Assembly (NCBI GenBank): GCA_947846985.1
Contig: CANTUZ010000005.1
Span: 51,673,389-51,737,388 of the forward strand
Origin: Fratercula arctica
Taxonomy: Eukaryota; Chordata; Aves; Charadriiformes; Alcidae
Direction of reading: 5' to 3'
Length of the DNA stretch: 64,000 nt
This document shows positions 13,352 to 25,350 of this stretch, in pieces. Made by a program: the position numbers and the translations under genes. How positions within the stretch are numbered: the first letter of the stretch is position 1; every line of letters starts with the position of its first letter. The notes under the pieces are model-generated. The model ran no database searches, was not told where the DNA came from, and worked only from the letters and a program-made list of their open reading frames with translations.

Positions 13352-14878
13352 TATGGATATAAAAAGTTGGGAAAATATCCATCCAGGTTCACAAACTGAA
13401 AACCAATCTCATTTCACTTGCCATCTTCCTTCTTTCCATTTACTGGCAGGACTGTGCTTTAGCAGCAGTAGTGGTGTGGATGTAATACAGTCACAGAGCC
13501 ATCTTGCCAGAAATACCGCTAGCCATGATAGGGGAGCTGCAGCAGTGCTGAACTGAACAACGCTCACAACTCTTGCAAAGTGAATTCCAGAAATGGATTA
13601 TTTTTTTCCCTTAAGATAGCAGGGATACGGCCTGCTCCAGATTTCTGATCACACCACACACCTGAAGTACAAAATGATCTGAGCAACAGAGCTTAAAACT
13701 ATATTAATGACAATTAATTTCCAGACCCAAGAAACAATAGAAGTCAGAGTTTTAATTAAAAAGTTTGAAGATGACACAAGTAGAGGGAGAGAGATTTATG
13801 GTCTGGTTTCTGTTTTCCAGGGGAACCGAGCATCTGTAGCACCTGCTAAAGCTGGTGGGATTCATGGGTGCCCAACACCTGTGAAAACTAGGTCATATTT
13901 ATCTTGTCTGCTCTCAGATGGGGAGAAGCCATGGAAATATACTTTTTACTTGGAAATCTAGTTATTGTCTTTTTTTGTGGGAGCTGTCAGTTGCCCTACG
14001 TATTATTTCTCTCTCTGGTTACATTCCCACAAGATCCAGAACAGAAAGGCATGGGAAGGGTTTACTCTGCGTCCTTTAGTGTTGCCAATGACTTCTCCCA
14101 TACTCTTGTAAGCTGACAGCTACCTGTATGATGGGTTGTACTGCACAGCCCTTCTGCCTGCAGGAGGCAGGGGTTAGCTTGGCAGGACCTTCCTTTCACC
14201 CCTGCTTCACTCCCACCCAGCAGGGACGTGTCTTTTGCCGTACGTATGTCCTGGTGTCTCCTTGGTATCTGCCTAACTCCCAGTTGCTCACCCTGGTCTT
14301 GCAGAGCTGCACGATCCCCTCAAGCTGTGAGCAGCACCGTGGCTCTCCCAGCCCGGGGGCGGCATAGGTTCACAGGCAGTATTACCCCGGGAAATGCTGA
14401 ACCCCACTCCCCCAGAAACACTGGGAAAAACACCAGAGCAGTACAAAGACTAGATAGGAGGTGGAAGCAGGCCGGTATCTTGGTGGATTAAACATGTTAG
14501 TGAGGAAGCCCAAATGCAGGTGTGGGTCTAACCCAAGGTGACATACTGGGTGCTCTGGGTCCCTGCTGTTGTTCCAGCAATGCCCCTGGCTCGACAACCA
14601 GCATCCTCCACATTTCAGGGAGGATGGTAAGTTCCCACTGACTTCAACTATCTGAAAATGCTGTTTATTTATGAAAAAATGCTTTTCCGTGGAGCTCGAG
14701 TGGTTTGCCAGTGGCCATGACCTGTCTCTATGCCTATGAAGAATCAGTCAGTGGTAAACACAGATGCTGAAAACCTGCTGGCATGAGGCAGCTCCATAAA
14801 TTAATATATGTTCTTGGGTAGCTTGAGGGCTTTTGCTTACAGTGTATTTAATACACTTCACTGCTGACAAGGGTATGG

Positions 14879-14904
14879 AAAAAAAAAAAGAAAAGAAAGG
14901 AAAT
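14879..14904. repeat. A-rich tract
   Basis: A run of A followed by AAAG/AAAGG units. Low complexity only. Confidence 0.8.
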
Positions 14905-16054
14905 TAATTTCATGATTTACTCTATCTCCAAAAGGCTAAGAGATCAGTTACTGCTGGTCTCCCTGTTAGGAGAAGGGACACAATATTTACAGAGTGCAGT
15001 GGTGATCAACAGGCTACTCCTGACCATAAAACGAGTCGCACATTTTTCTTTTGAGCCCTTGCATGTGATAAATGCGTCTGTCAGACCCCTGCCAGAGTAT
15101 CCGCAAAAGGTACCCTGTACCCAACAGACACTGGGCAGGAGCTGCCTTCCAGGCCCCCTTTTCTCCATGTGCTCATCCACCTGCCAATGGGATTTATGGC
15201 TTTGGGATTTCATTCCCCTGGCCCTGTGACACTGCCTGTGGCAAACTAGAGTGCCACTGCAGTTCCTGCCAGGGAAAAGCATCTGTGCCACCTTTTCTCC
15301 TGCCTCACCTCTTCTTAAAGTGAGAGAGAAATTAACAGGAGCATGGGAACAAAAGAAATGGGCAGACGCATGACCCTGATGCCTCCGATTATGTCACCAC
15401 ACTGGGCTGGCCCCTTTGCCCCACACCGTGGCCCCTGGCCAGGACAGCTGTGGCCCGCATTATACTGCAGAGTACTCGGAGGTTTAATGAATACTGGTCG
15501 GTAGCTTGCTGGTCATCAGCCCCTCCCTGCCATTTGAGTTCACACTTCATTAACTGAGAAATGTTTTTCCTTGGGGGATCATACTTCTTCCTCGTTTGAC
15601 CCCCGCTCTTGACTCATTTCCAGTCTACTTTTTGCCTGGCCTTTGGAAAAAACAAAGTGATTATGGCTCAGATCAGTGGCCAGGGCAGGAAATTGGTATC
15701 GGAGGTGAGATGCCCTCAGGTTTGGCGACTAATGACTGCAACCGTAGAAATGAAAGGAGTCCCGCTGTTCCAGAGGGAGCTGGTATCCATCAGAGCAGCA
15801 CCCTCCAAATGCAGGTACAGCTACCCTTGCTTGACCCTGCCAGTTCCACCTCCCTGCTCTCCCAGTGCCTTTAGCACTCCTGCATGGCCATGCCTCCCTC
15901 AGCAGGAACAGCAGCACCCATCACTCTGTTTCACGGCTTTCAGCCGAGCAGGCAGCCGGCTCTCCTTGCCAGGAAGGGCCTCGCTACTTTTCCTGCCTCC
16001 CGCCAAAGAGCCATCAGCGCATATTAGCATTCCTCACGTGTTTTTTTTCTTCAG

Positions 16055-16098
16055 CCCTGGAGGGGTCCAAAGGATTGCTTGGCATTTTATTGGAGAGG
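16055..16098 (+). other. Candidate small exon with near-consensus splice sites
   Basis: A textbook acceptor (GTGTTTTTTTTCTTCAG) immediately precedes a 44-bp segment that ends GAGAGG|gtaagt, also a near-consensus donor. In one frame the segment reads ALEGSKGLLGILLER without a stop. Among the exon-like segments in the window this has the best pair of splice motifs, but it is short. Its product, if any, is unknown, and a lncRNA exon or chance motif pairing are both possible. A second acceptor/donor pair nearby (about 15624-15704) is less compact but open in phase 0. Confidence 0.22.
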
Positions 16099-16940
16099 GT
16101 AAGTGTTCCGCTACGCTTTCTGCCTTGCCATTTTCTCAGAATCTTGCCAGCGAGATTGATGGAGGAGATGCCAGCGTGATAGCAGGGAGCAACGTGGGGA
16201 AGTTCTGTAGTTCACACATGGGGTGGACTCTCGAAGCTCAAGCACGAGGTCTCAGCTCCCTCGCCACCTCCCTGCACACAGCGGGGACCCAGCCTCTCCA
16301 CAGTCCCCCGGACTCGGGGAAACCACCAGGGCCACATCCAGACCTGAGGCACAAGGATTAAATCCAAACACTTTCCAGCTGCTGTGTACCCAAACCGACT
16401 GCAGCAAGACCCAGGCACAGGGCAATGGTGCTGCTGCTTCCCTACAGCCTGCCCGCCCTTCCCCCCTCCCTCCTGAATACTGTGTGGAATACTTCTGTGG
16501 ACACAGAGGATTTCTTTCTGACATTTTTGCAGCGGATGCTGCTTCATGCCTCAGTTTCCCCACTTAGAAATACAGAGGATTTTTTTGCCTCCTCTGGGAT
16601 CTTTTGCCTCTTTGCCGCATGGCTCTCGGGGACAGGAACCATCTGCTGGCACGTCTCTCCAGGGCCACACACAGTAGTGCCCCGCAGGACCCAGCTGCTG
16701 ATATTAAACAGGGCTTTGGAGCTGGTTCAGACTATTCACATTCGCATCAAATTCACATTAGCACCAGGGCAAGACTGCGCACGGCAGATAGAGCTGTAGT
16801 GGCACCGGGTGTTCGCCCTTGTCCTCCCGGCTGCAGCACTCCTTGGGTGTGTGAGCGGGCAGCTCTGATCGCCCCCCAGCCCTGCCTGAACCACGGCAGC
16901 ATCCCCCACCTCTCCCTCCGTCACTGAGGGGGACAGACTT

Positions 16941-16955
16941 GGGGGGGGGGGGGGG
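16941..16955 (+). repeat. Poly-G run
   Basis: Fifteen consecutive G residues. It can in principle form a G-quadruplex and is prone to length error in sequencing. Confidence 0.9.
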
Positions 16956-17204
16956 TGCCACAGCCAGGCGGCTTCCCTTTCACTCCCTTGTTCCTTGCCA
17001 TAACCCCTCTGCCACAAGGAGCCAGACTTGCTCTAAAGAAAGACACTGCCTTTCTAAAGCTGGAAGACAAAGCCCTTGTTTGCAATATACCTCAACAGGG
17101 AGGAATTCATCATTTTCAATTTATTTGGATTTGCACATCAGGGAGCTTGTTGGGTTTTTTTCCCCTCAAACACATCGTGGGTGGTTTTTCTGCCACAAGA
17201 TGCA

Positions 17205-17217
17205 GGGGGGGGGGGGG
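17205..17217 (+). repeat. Poly-G run
   Basis: Thirteen consecutive G residues, about 250 bp downstream of a 15-G run on the same strand. Confidence 0.9.
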
Positions 17218-18462
17218 CCTTATTTATTTACTTCCCTGTGGAAAGATCTCAGCTGGTATTAGTTAACAATGCAATTTTGCAGCAGGGATATAATATTCTG
17301 AGGGGAGACTGTCTCTCAATGGCCTGAGCTGGGGCATCTGCGCATGGAGGGACTTTACCCTCCCCAAAGCTGCTGAACAGAGAAGCAGCAAGGAGAAGCC
17401 ATGACTCCTCATGGCCTTTTCATGTACTGTACAGAGATAAATATTCTTGCCTGCAGTTCTGACATTTGGCTGTACAGAAAAGACAAAGCCACCCACTGCG
17501 TACAAGGTCTGTTCAGTACTGCTGCTCTTTTAAACCTGTTTGGTTTTTTTGTTTAAGTTCACTCACACCACTGGAACACCATCAGAGGCTTGAAGAACAA
17601 CATTCAAATTTGGACTTTCCCAAAGTATAAGGGAATTTAAAGTTTTAAAGCACAATATAAGCATTTAAACCCTGCTGGGTCCAGGCTGCAAAGGCTGAAG
17701 TCTCTTTTGCTGTGGTCTGTAGAGCCTCCCAACACGCTGCTGGGAGCCCCCCAGTGCTGCAGAGGGAGAAGGTAACCACAGCCAGGTGCTTTTCACCTCT
17801 CATTGCAACATGGTAATGATCAAATAATGGGTCAGATACGTCCTTATAAATCCATGCAGCCTAATCCCAAGTCCAACAAGCCATATTCCTGTGTTTCTTT
17901 GAGCTTGATTTTATTTCCGTTGTACGCCTTCAGGAGCGTTTCCCTTTCAGAGGAGGTTGAACACAATCTTTTCAGATCTCATCCCATAGAGGATTAAATA
18001 ATTGGCAGCTCTGAGAACAGCAGGATCTAGGCATGCATGTGATCCCAAGCAGGATCCCAGCCCTGCTCCCCTGAGCTTCAGCGGGTGTTTTAGCCTGGTT
18101 TAGGCACTCAACCAGCTGCTAAGACCCTGAATTCCTGCCCTGGAGCCAAAACACATTGCCCCATCCATGCAGGCTGCCTCCCTGGATCCGGGGTCTCTTT
18201 CTCTGTGGGTCCATTGGAGATAAATATTAGACAATCTCACAGGGAGAAAACAAACAAAGAAACAAAATCAACCCCCAAACCACATTTTGGACTAGAACCA
18301 CAAAGAGAATAAGGGTAGCAGCTCTGTACATAGCATCTTGGTACCTCCAGAAATGCACAGCCTGATGCAAAACAGAGAGCGCAAAGCAGAGCACAAAGCT
18401 TTGGTAACGGCACTGAAATGCCCCACAGTTTGCTGCTTACAGCACTCATCTTACAGGTGGGC

Positions 18463-18467
18463 AGGTC
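18463..18467. repeat. Target-site duplication (left copy, AGGTC)
   Basis: AGGTC directly abuts the TG that opens the LTR. The identical pentamer follows the CA that closes it at 19645-19649, as expected for retroviral integrase. Confidence 0.8.
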
Positions 18468-19644
18468 TGTTGTGTGAAAGGGGCAAGCGGTTTTAGCAGA
18501 AAATAAACCCCCTTGCATTCTAACACTCCTCACCGAGGTGGGAGGCTAGGGGCGGCTAGGTTTAAATTCTGAGTGATGCCCAATTCACCACTATCAGTCC
18601 AGTTGTGTTTAATATGTACTAAACTATTACGATTTGGATACACTAATAGTGGACTGCACCTTCAGTCTAGTCGTGCTCATGAGCTAGCACGGCCACCCTC
18701 GAATCTTTGGTCGCGTTCAATGAGAAACCGGAACGACTAGCTACTTAAACAGTCCAGGTTACTTAAGCAACAGATATATAGGTTCTTAGGGTTGCCGGTG
18801 ATAAATACACTGTCTGCAAAGCATGTGCAAATAAAAGTACTGTTAAATATACGAAACGCGCAACAAAGTTATAAACGATACAGCCTGGCTATAAATGTAG
18901 GAGAGAGATTCTCTAGAGAGACTTCTAAGTTTCCCGAGGAAGCACTCAGTATAATCGAAGTCTTACCCAAAGGCGTCCCTATGGGGGGGGAAGAAAGGCT
19001 CAGCCCATCAACTGGTCCCAGAAGTCAAAGGCAGTCTGTGCTGGAGTCCTCCTTGACTTGTTCACGATGGTGTCTTCCCTCATAGCCCCCCCCCACCAAC
19101 TCTTGGGCTATTTTTATACTATTTTTTACCTTCAAGGTGGAGTTCGAGTGACTTTAGTCATAAATACTTTTTATTATGATTGGTGTAAAATTCTCTTGCT
19201 TCACATTGAAAGGTATAGTTTATGAAAAATTCAGGGCACAGACTCAAGGAGGAGTGGTCGCACCTTGGAGGCAGGTAGCCTTCGGGATGAGGTGTGTTTT
19301 GGTATTATAATGACATTATAATGAGCAAAGTTCTCACAAAGGACAGCATTTCATCAAAATTTGACAAAATGTTGGCTCAGGGTAGCAAATAGGCAGCTTA
19401 TCGGTTCCATATTACCATCTCGTTCCCATATCTGCTATACGTCACAAGGCAAGGCCATGGAAGGTCACATTCTGTTCCATCCCTCGTGTAGCTTTGCAAG
19501 CAATATTGTACAGGGAATCGCAGATGTTGCATTCTTCGCATGCCAGCTGCGGCTCTATTCTACCTTAGAAGCCTTTTGATTTTATACCTTTCCCTAATGT
19601 GTGAACGATGCTGTATTTTTGGCCATTTTAGTAATTATTCCACA
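18468..19644 (-). mobile_element. Solo LTR of an avian endogenous retrovirus
   Basis: The 1177-bp block begins TGTTGTGTGA and ends ATTATTCCACA, giving the TG...CA termini of a retroviral LTR, and is flanked by a perfect AGGTC duplication. In the minus direction it starts TGTGGAATAATTAC. The U3-like part carries a 9+9 palindrome (19304-19322) and a TATA-like TATAAAAATA at 19109-19118. It then passes through a transcribed-looking stretch with C/G runs, and an ATTAAA poly(A)-like signal lies near 18613-18618. No gag, pol or env sequence and no second LTR is seen, so this is a solo LTR left by recombination between two LTRs. The 5-bp duplication and long LTR favour a class III (ERVL-like) origin, but I cannot name the family from sequence alone. 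The block keeps many CpGs, suggesting it is not ancient. Confidence 0.85.
19109..19118 (-). promoter_or_regulatory. TATA-like box of the solo LTR
   Basis: Read on the minus strand this is TATAAAAATA, followed by AGCCCAAGAG. It sits about 525 bp from the LTR 5' end, where a U3/R boundary would be expected in a long LTR. That it works as a promoter is inferred from position and motif only. Confidence 0.45.
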
Positions 19645-19649
19645 AGGTC
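19645..19649. repeat. Target-site duplication (right copy, AGGTC)
   Basis: AGGTC immediately follows the terminal CA of the LTR and is identical to the left copy at 18463-18467. Confidence 0.8.
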
Positions 19650-22600
19650 AGACCCTCTGAAGCAGTGGAGGGAGCTCAACTCAATTCAGTCCTGCCCCAG
19701 GAAAGGGACTGTAACAGAAGCATTAGACACAGAAGAGAAGCAGCACCACCAACACATGCTGCTCTGTTTTGCAGGCAGCCCCGCAGCATATGTTTGCAGT
19801 GGAGGCCATGCAGACCTACCCATGCACCGTGGGGCTCACACAAGAGCTGAGCTTGTGGCAGCTCAGGATTTTACAGTTTTGGGTACATCCATCTGCAAAC
19901 AACTAGCTGCTTCGAAAGCCTCACAGCTGAAATGTAAAAGCTTGTGTTAGGTAACCCAGGAGCACGGCAGCCACTGAGCGCTGATGTTGAAGACCAAAGG
20001 TTTTCTTTCAGACACCTCTGGCATCAGCACACCTTTTTTGTTGTGGGTCCAAGCCTCATTTCAACTTTCCAAGAGTAAGACCTGCTATTTAATATTGCTT
20101 TAACCTTCTCCTGTCTCAGGACCTCCTCATTCTCAGCTTTGTAGAAGCTTTTCCCAAGTTTTGGGAAAAGCTGAAACATCGTGAATTTACTCGCCAAGGA
20201 GATGTGCATGCTCTGCACCCTGGCTTTTGCAGAATTACAGCTGCAACACAGGCTGCTGTCTGCTTTAGGAGAGCCTCCAGAGGTGCCTGGCATCCTTTGG
20301 GTGCAGTTTGAATGTGCCCTGGAAAGCAGATACCAAGCAAAAGCAGAAGCCTAGTTAGACTCCAGCTCTTCTCTCCGCTACTGGTTGTACAGTCACTACA
20401 CCATATTACAACTTAACCCCTCTAACAGCAGGTAAAGTTACATTTAATGAAGAATTTGAGAGCAGCACTCATTTAGTTGTGACGAAAAGCTTCTCTAACA
20501 CAGGCGCAATGTTACAGGTGCAAGGGAGTGTTATATTCAAAAATAAACACCCATAGCACAGAAGCACTTATGCATTAGGTGGCTAAGCATTGAAAGCACA
20601 GGTGAAGAGGTGCATCCCCTTCCCTCGGCTACAAATTCAGACAGAAGAGCACAAGCCTGGAGGACTAATTAAGGTACTTGTGAGCCAGTTGTTAAAAGCA
20701 GGTGTTTATACTAGTTTTCTTGGTGTTGGCTTGTAGAAATATGGCTGCTAGGAGAGAAGTGGTTAGCTTTCTCTATTATTTCTCTATTACTTTTTACTCC
20801 TTTCCCTGAGGGGCAGTTAAGGCCCAAAAAGCAAAAATCTCTTCTGAGGTTTATTTGTTTATACTATTTCTATATTTATCCTTTAGAGCAACAGATAATG
20901 CCCACTTTTATCTTTGACAGTTTTCCAAGCTGTAGAAATACATGACCCACCAGCCCTTGGAAAACCCTCTCCAGGGCTCCGTTTACAGATCTCTCCAAAA
21001 GAAATAATCACATACTGGTAATGGGTATAGGCTGGAAAAGCATGTAACCTGGGTTTTCTTCATCAGCTACTGGTCTGGCCTGCTTCTTACTAGGATCAGG
21101 CTGAAGGTTTATTCTAAACTGAGAAGGCTCTAAAGAGAAATAAAAACTCTGGATTTTTATTTTTTTTTTTTAAATAGACTTCAAAGAGAAATAAAGGAGA
21201 TGAAAAATCATAGCCTGAGAAAAGCTTTCCTCAGCTGGGCTCTCACTTGCTCTCACTCGCTCTTTAAGAAAGTTTTGCTTAATGGAATTAACTGCTTCAG
21301 ATGCATAAATGTTGCTTTCAGGCACTTCTGCTTGCCTGATGGAGGGAGAGCACTATGTGGGGTGTGAGAAGGGACATATCTGTGAGATGTTCTGTGGGAT
21401 TTTTTTGCCTTTGAAAACATAATTCTGTTGGCTCTGATCTTGTGTCAGCTTCCATTTAATTCCTCTCATGTGAAAGCAAACCACAGAACAACTGATGCAA
21501 AAGTTGCCACACAGGGTTATCTTCACATGCTTGTGTCCTGGCCAGCTAGAGGCAGTGCACAGTATTCGCAGATGTTGTCCTGTGATGGTTTTGTGGTCCT
21601 CTGTGGTTTCCTTTTTCTCCAGCTGCCTGAGGGGAAGGAGCATGTTTCTCTTCCTTCTTCGCTGTAACAGAAGTGGAGGCAAGCGTGACTCCTCTGCCTG
21701 GTGGTGTTCTCCCTCGCAGCCTCCTGTGATCAGCTCTCTGCCTGCCTTGCAAAGAGCAGATGTGAGGAGAGCTACTGCCAGGCTGCACGAGATGCACTGG
21801 AGCCACCAGAGACCCAGATTGAGTATTGCTGTAGCACATGATTTCTGTGTCCTGTGAGAGTCATCAACTATTAGGGAGGTAAAGCATGCAGACAAGTCTT
21901 AAACAAAGATCCAGCATCTAGGTGATGCAGAATAGTATCTGCAGCTCTGCCAGCTGAGGCAAAATTACAAGGTTCATCAGCTTTCAGGGATTCAAGCTGA
22001 CCACAAGGCAGAGGCAGGAAAAATGTCCCCTTGAGAAAACTGCATCTTCCTTCAAAGCAACTGGAGCTGCAGGTCCTGCCGGCAGGATGCTGCCCCAGCT
22101 GATCCATTACTCTACTTGGGACAGAAGTTGTTGGACTGTGATGAGCTGGGAAGCAAAACCATCCCTGCCTCCTGCTCTACAGCAGGGGCTGATGTCAGGG
22201 GAAGATGAGTCCCAGGGAAGTCTGTGATCTCCCCATACCGCTCTCTGTGGCAGGCTGGGCACTGTGGGAAGGTGTCTGCTGAGCTTCATCTCCTATCTCC
22301 TCTCCCCTTCTGGCATGCCAGGGTACAAACAGGGTTCAGCTATGCCACTGCTTTTGGGTATAGTGTTGTTTTGTTTGCTTTTGGCATGTTTTCACAGCAT
22401 GACGTTTCTTCATCTGCCCATGTTCACCCCGTCAGTACAAAGTATTTCACAGCCTTAGAAACCCAACTATCTTCATGTTCACTGCAAGTACATGGAAAGT
22501 CACCAGAAAATCACCACCACACAGAAGGAAGGAGCAACAGTAGCCTCTATCCGTGCCACCTTCCTGCCGGCTCACTCTACAGCAACTGGTGTGTGAAGTA

Positions 22601-23524
22601 CCACCATATTGCAGTTTTTGCTGACTAGCAGTGGCAAATGGGATACTACACATGCACGCATCTGCTCCCATTATTTCCCTGCTTTGAGTCTGACTTTATG
22701 TATAAAAGCTAGAGAGGTATCAAGTGAAAAGTAGCACCTTACATTTGTATAATTAAATCAGCTTCCCCAGAAGGTTGCCTGATGAAATGCGTTCTAAGGA
22801 AAGATGAAATAAGGAATGCTGTACATCCTTAAACAGCTTTGTTTTCCCGGAAGGTTTCATTATTTAAGGCTTAGTGAAACAAGGGAGCAAAGGCTGTCAG
22901 CCAGGGGAGCCCTCTCAGCCAGCATTCAGCTTCCAGTGCCTTAAAGAGATTTGATGTGGCCATCGGGAGAGTGTCAGTTCCTATTGTGTTCATGCCCAGA
23001 AGCCTGGCAAGGAGAGGAGGCAGAGGAGTGCCTGGGAGCATAAGTACGCGCTCAAGTGAGTGCTGCAGAACTACAAGTTCAGGATCCAGAACTTCACCTC
23101 AGGGCACTGAGCTCGCAGCGAACTCCTCATTTTTTGCATTCCAATAAACCAGATAATTAAGGATCATCAGGTTGAGACAAACCTCTGGATCTTGCAGAGG
23201 CCCGCATCCACACGCAGACTGCAAGAGCAATAGCCAAGTGAGACTGGCTTTGATGGGGGCAGCAGTGTTTAAGACACATTGAAAGCTTGTTACTGTGTCT
23301 ATTCAAGCAGTATTTCTCCCTGTTTCTACCTCTGTCATTAAGACTGACTGCTGGCGTGTTTCACTCGTTGCCTCCCATACAGATGAGTCTTTGGCTTTGC
23401 ACTAGGGGCAGAGAAACTGCCTGGTGAGTTCAGGAAGCAAAGCAAGCTGAAAACTGGCCTTTCTGGACAACTAGCCTGCAGCCACCAGCAGCACGCAGGT
23501 TCTCAGCCCGGAGCCAGAAAACGT

Positions 23525-23547
23525 AAAAAAAAAAAAAAAAAAAAAAA
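23525..23547. repeat. Poly-A tract
   Basis: Twenty-three consecutive A residues. The sequence upstream is not recognisable as a processed gene copy, so it is annotated only as a homopolymer. Confidence 0.9.
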
Positions 23548-23815
23548 GCCCCGGGATTCACAGTTTTTTGAAGTAATTTCTAGGAAAAACCTTGTTTTAC
23601 CCACAAGAGTCTGTAAGTCCACTAAAAATAATACTAATGTTGCTAATACTTCAGTTTGATGGGCCCTTTACATCCTTCTGAAAACACAGTCTAAGTGGCA
23701 CAGTACCATTTGTCATCTGGGACGTGGCAGGTCATCCTATGCTTCGTAAAATCTATGTTATGAAGTAAAAGCTCAATGCAAACAAAGCCAAAACAGTAGC
23801 TATCATCAGGGTTCA

Positions 23816-23834
23816 GGTGGTGGTGGTAGTGGTG
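23816..23834. repeat. GGT trinucleotide repeat
   Basis: Short GGT/AGT repeat, visible directly. Confidence 0.8.
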
Positions 23835-24596
23835 TGTATTTGTTTCTAAAGAGAAACAAGGTTATTTTTTCTTTCCAAGCCAGAGGAATGGCAAGTGTTA
23901 AAAAGATTTTCGGTTAAAAAGTTAAAAAGTTTTGGTTTTTCAAGATACCAAAAGCACCTAAATGCACACAGAGGAAGGTAGAATAGCCTTGCTGATACTG
24001 GTTAGTTAGCAACTCAGGCACAGCTTACGAAAAAGGAAATAAAGAAAAAAAGGAAAGAAGAATTACAGCCCCCTCTCAGAAAAGAAATTAAATGCCTGGG
24101 TCTCCATCTACTTAAAATTCCTGGAAATCTCCCTCCTCATTCTTTGGGAAATGTCCCATGATAACTTTACCTGAGAAAGGACTGAATAAAATGACATCAG
24201 AATCTGGCCTTTCATCCTGCAATCGGATCTGCTGCCTTTTGTCCCATGTGTAACAATCTTGGTACCCCGAGAGGTCTGCTTAAGGGCAGCCGTCTGTCTG
24301 CTCCAGCTAATTATAGCACAGGAACTACAATTATCAACATTTGCATTCCCCAAATTCCTTTGCTGATCTCTACTGGGATAATATGATAGTTATTTGTTGT
24401 TTGCAAATATAGATACTTTACCAGACTAATTAGCTGAGAACCACATTTTCACTGAAGCCACATGACATAATCTGAGGGGTTTTTTTAAACAGTCCTGTTA
24501 TTAAAAAGTGAGCTTTACTCTGCAAACCTTGGGCAAGAATGATTTGTGTTCAACAGATGGAAGGATGGAAAAAGGTTAAATGTGAAATCTACCCAA

Positions 24597-24930
24597 AATC
24601 ATAGAATCATAGAATCATAGAATCATAGAACCATAGGGTTGGAAGGGACCTCTGGAGATCATCTAGTCCAACCCCCCTGCCAGAGCAGGGTCACCTAGAG
24701 CAGGTTACACAGGAACACGTCCAGGCGGGTTTTGAATGTCTCCAGAGATGGAGACTCCACCACCTCTCTGGGCAGCCTGTTCCAGTGCTCTGCCACCCTC
24801 AGGGTAAAGAAGTTCCTCCTCATGTTTAGGTGGAACTTCTTATGCTCAAGTTTGTGCCCATTGCCTCTTGTCCTGTCCCCGGGCACTACTGAAAAGAGCC
24901 TGGTCCCATCCTCCTGACACCCACCCTTTG
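24597..24930 (-). mobile_element. CR1 LINE, 5'-truncated (subfamily A)
   Basis: This short CR1 copy lies in reverse. It opens with about four tandem complements of the 8-bp CR1 tail unit (AATCATAG repeated, 24597-24634), then GGAAGGGACCTCTGGAGATC. The minus-strand frame retains the ORF2 C-terminus: [34 protein letters not shown] and [16 protein letters not shown]. Similarity to the CR1 at 11.2 kb ends at 24930, where the longer copy continues. The two copies share the LRVAE and LETFKTRLD residues and nearly the same tail, so they belong to one subfamily, distinct from the copies at 48.2, 58.1 and 61.9 kb. Confidence 0.95.
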
Positions 24931-25260
24931 AGAGAGTAATACAGGTTACTGTGAAACCACTTTCCTAAAAAGCCCCTTTATGCTCTTGGTTCCATTTTAC
25001 AGATGGAGATGTGGGGGCTCACAGAGATCAATTCTGGAATTAACTCCAATTAGTTGGAATCCACTTCATGGTCACTAAGGCCAGCCCTTATTCTAAAAAG
25101 TGGGAAAAATGTTTTAAAAACTTCTACAAATAATACACTATGTCCTTCACCTGTTAATTTTCTAGCAGCCCAGATGCTGCTTCTAGGTGTCCGCTTTGCC
25201 ATGCAACTTATGTGATTAAGAACTGAGCAAGGATGGGGTTTATTGGGCTAATTTTTAAAT

Positions 25261-25350
25261 AAAGTGCTTAAGTATCTGACTAATTTGGAATTCAGTGGGA
25301 CTTAAGCTCACACTTTAAGTACCCGCATAAGCATATGGCTGAAGTAGGGC
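25261..25350 (+). repeat. Ancient interspersed repeat fragment, family not assigned
   Basis: The segment contains TTCAGTGGGACTTAAGC, a CTTTAAGT direct echo and GGCTGAAGTAGGGC. From general familiarity with sauropsid DNA, the string 'cagtgggacttaagcacatgctta' followed by a 'gctgaa...gggc' end is a common old dispersed repeat; this copy is diverged. I cannot name the family. A similar string occurs at 27634-27670. Confidence 0.4.

Larger units (their letters stand above)
11821..18462. other. Unique DNA between CR1 and solo LTR
   Basis: I recognise no gene here. Simple tracts are poly-T at 12849-12865, a purine-rich GA tract around 13308-13351, A-rich 14879-14904, and G runs at 16941-16955 and 17205-17217. 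The part from about 14.1 to 17.0 kb is visibly richer in GC and holds the longest non-transposon open frame of the window (15609-16361, beginning at a TTG). That frame overlaps open frames on both strands and shows no known domain, so I do not call it a gene. One exon-like segment (16055-16098) is listed separately. Confidence 0.65.
19650..24596. other. Unique non-coding DNA
   Basis: No gene or clear transposon is recognised. Contents I can name are poly-T at 21161-21171, a 23-nt poly-A at 23525-23547, a GGT trinucleotide tract at 23816-23834 and an A-rich stretch around 24030-24060. The open frames at 21353-21895 (minus) and 22224-22628 (plus) have no recognisable domain and overlap frames on the other strand. 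Confidence 0.7.

Noticed and set aside
15609..16361. 250-codon open frame, the longest outside CR1
   Set aside because: It begins at TTG, overlaps open frames on both strands, has no recognisable domain and contains apparent splice motifs within it; GC-rich composition explains its length.
23525..23547. Poly-A as the tail of a processed pseudogene
   Set aside because: No gene-like body upstream and no flanking direct repeats recognised; the same holds for 59619-59637.
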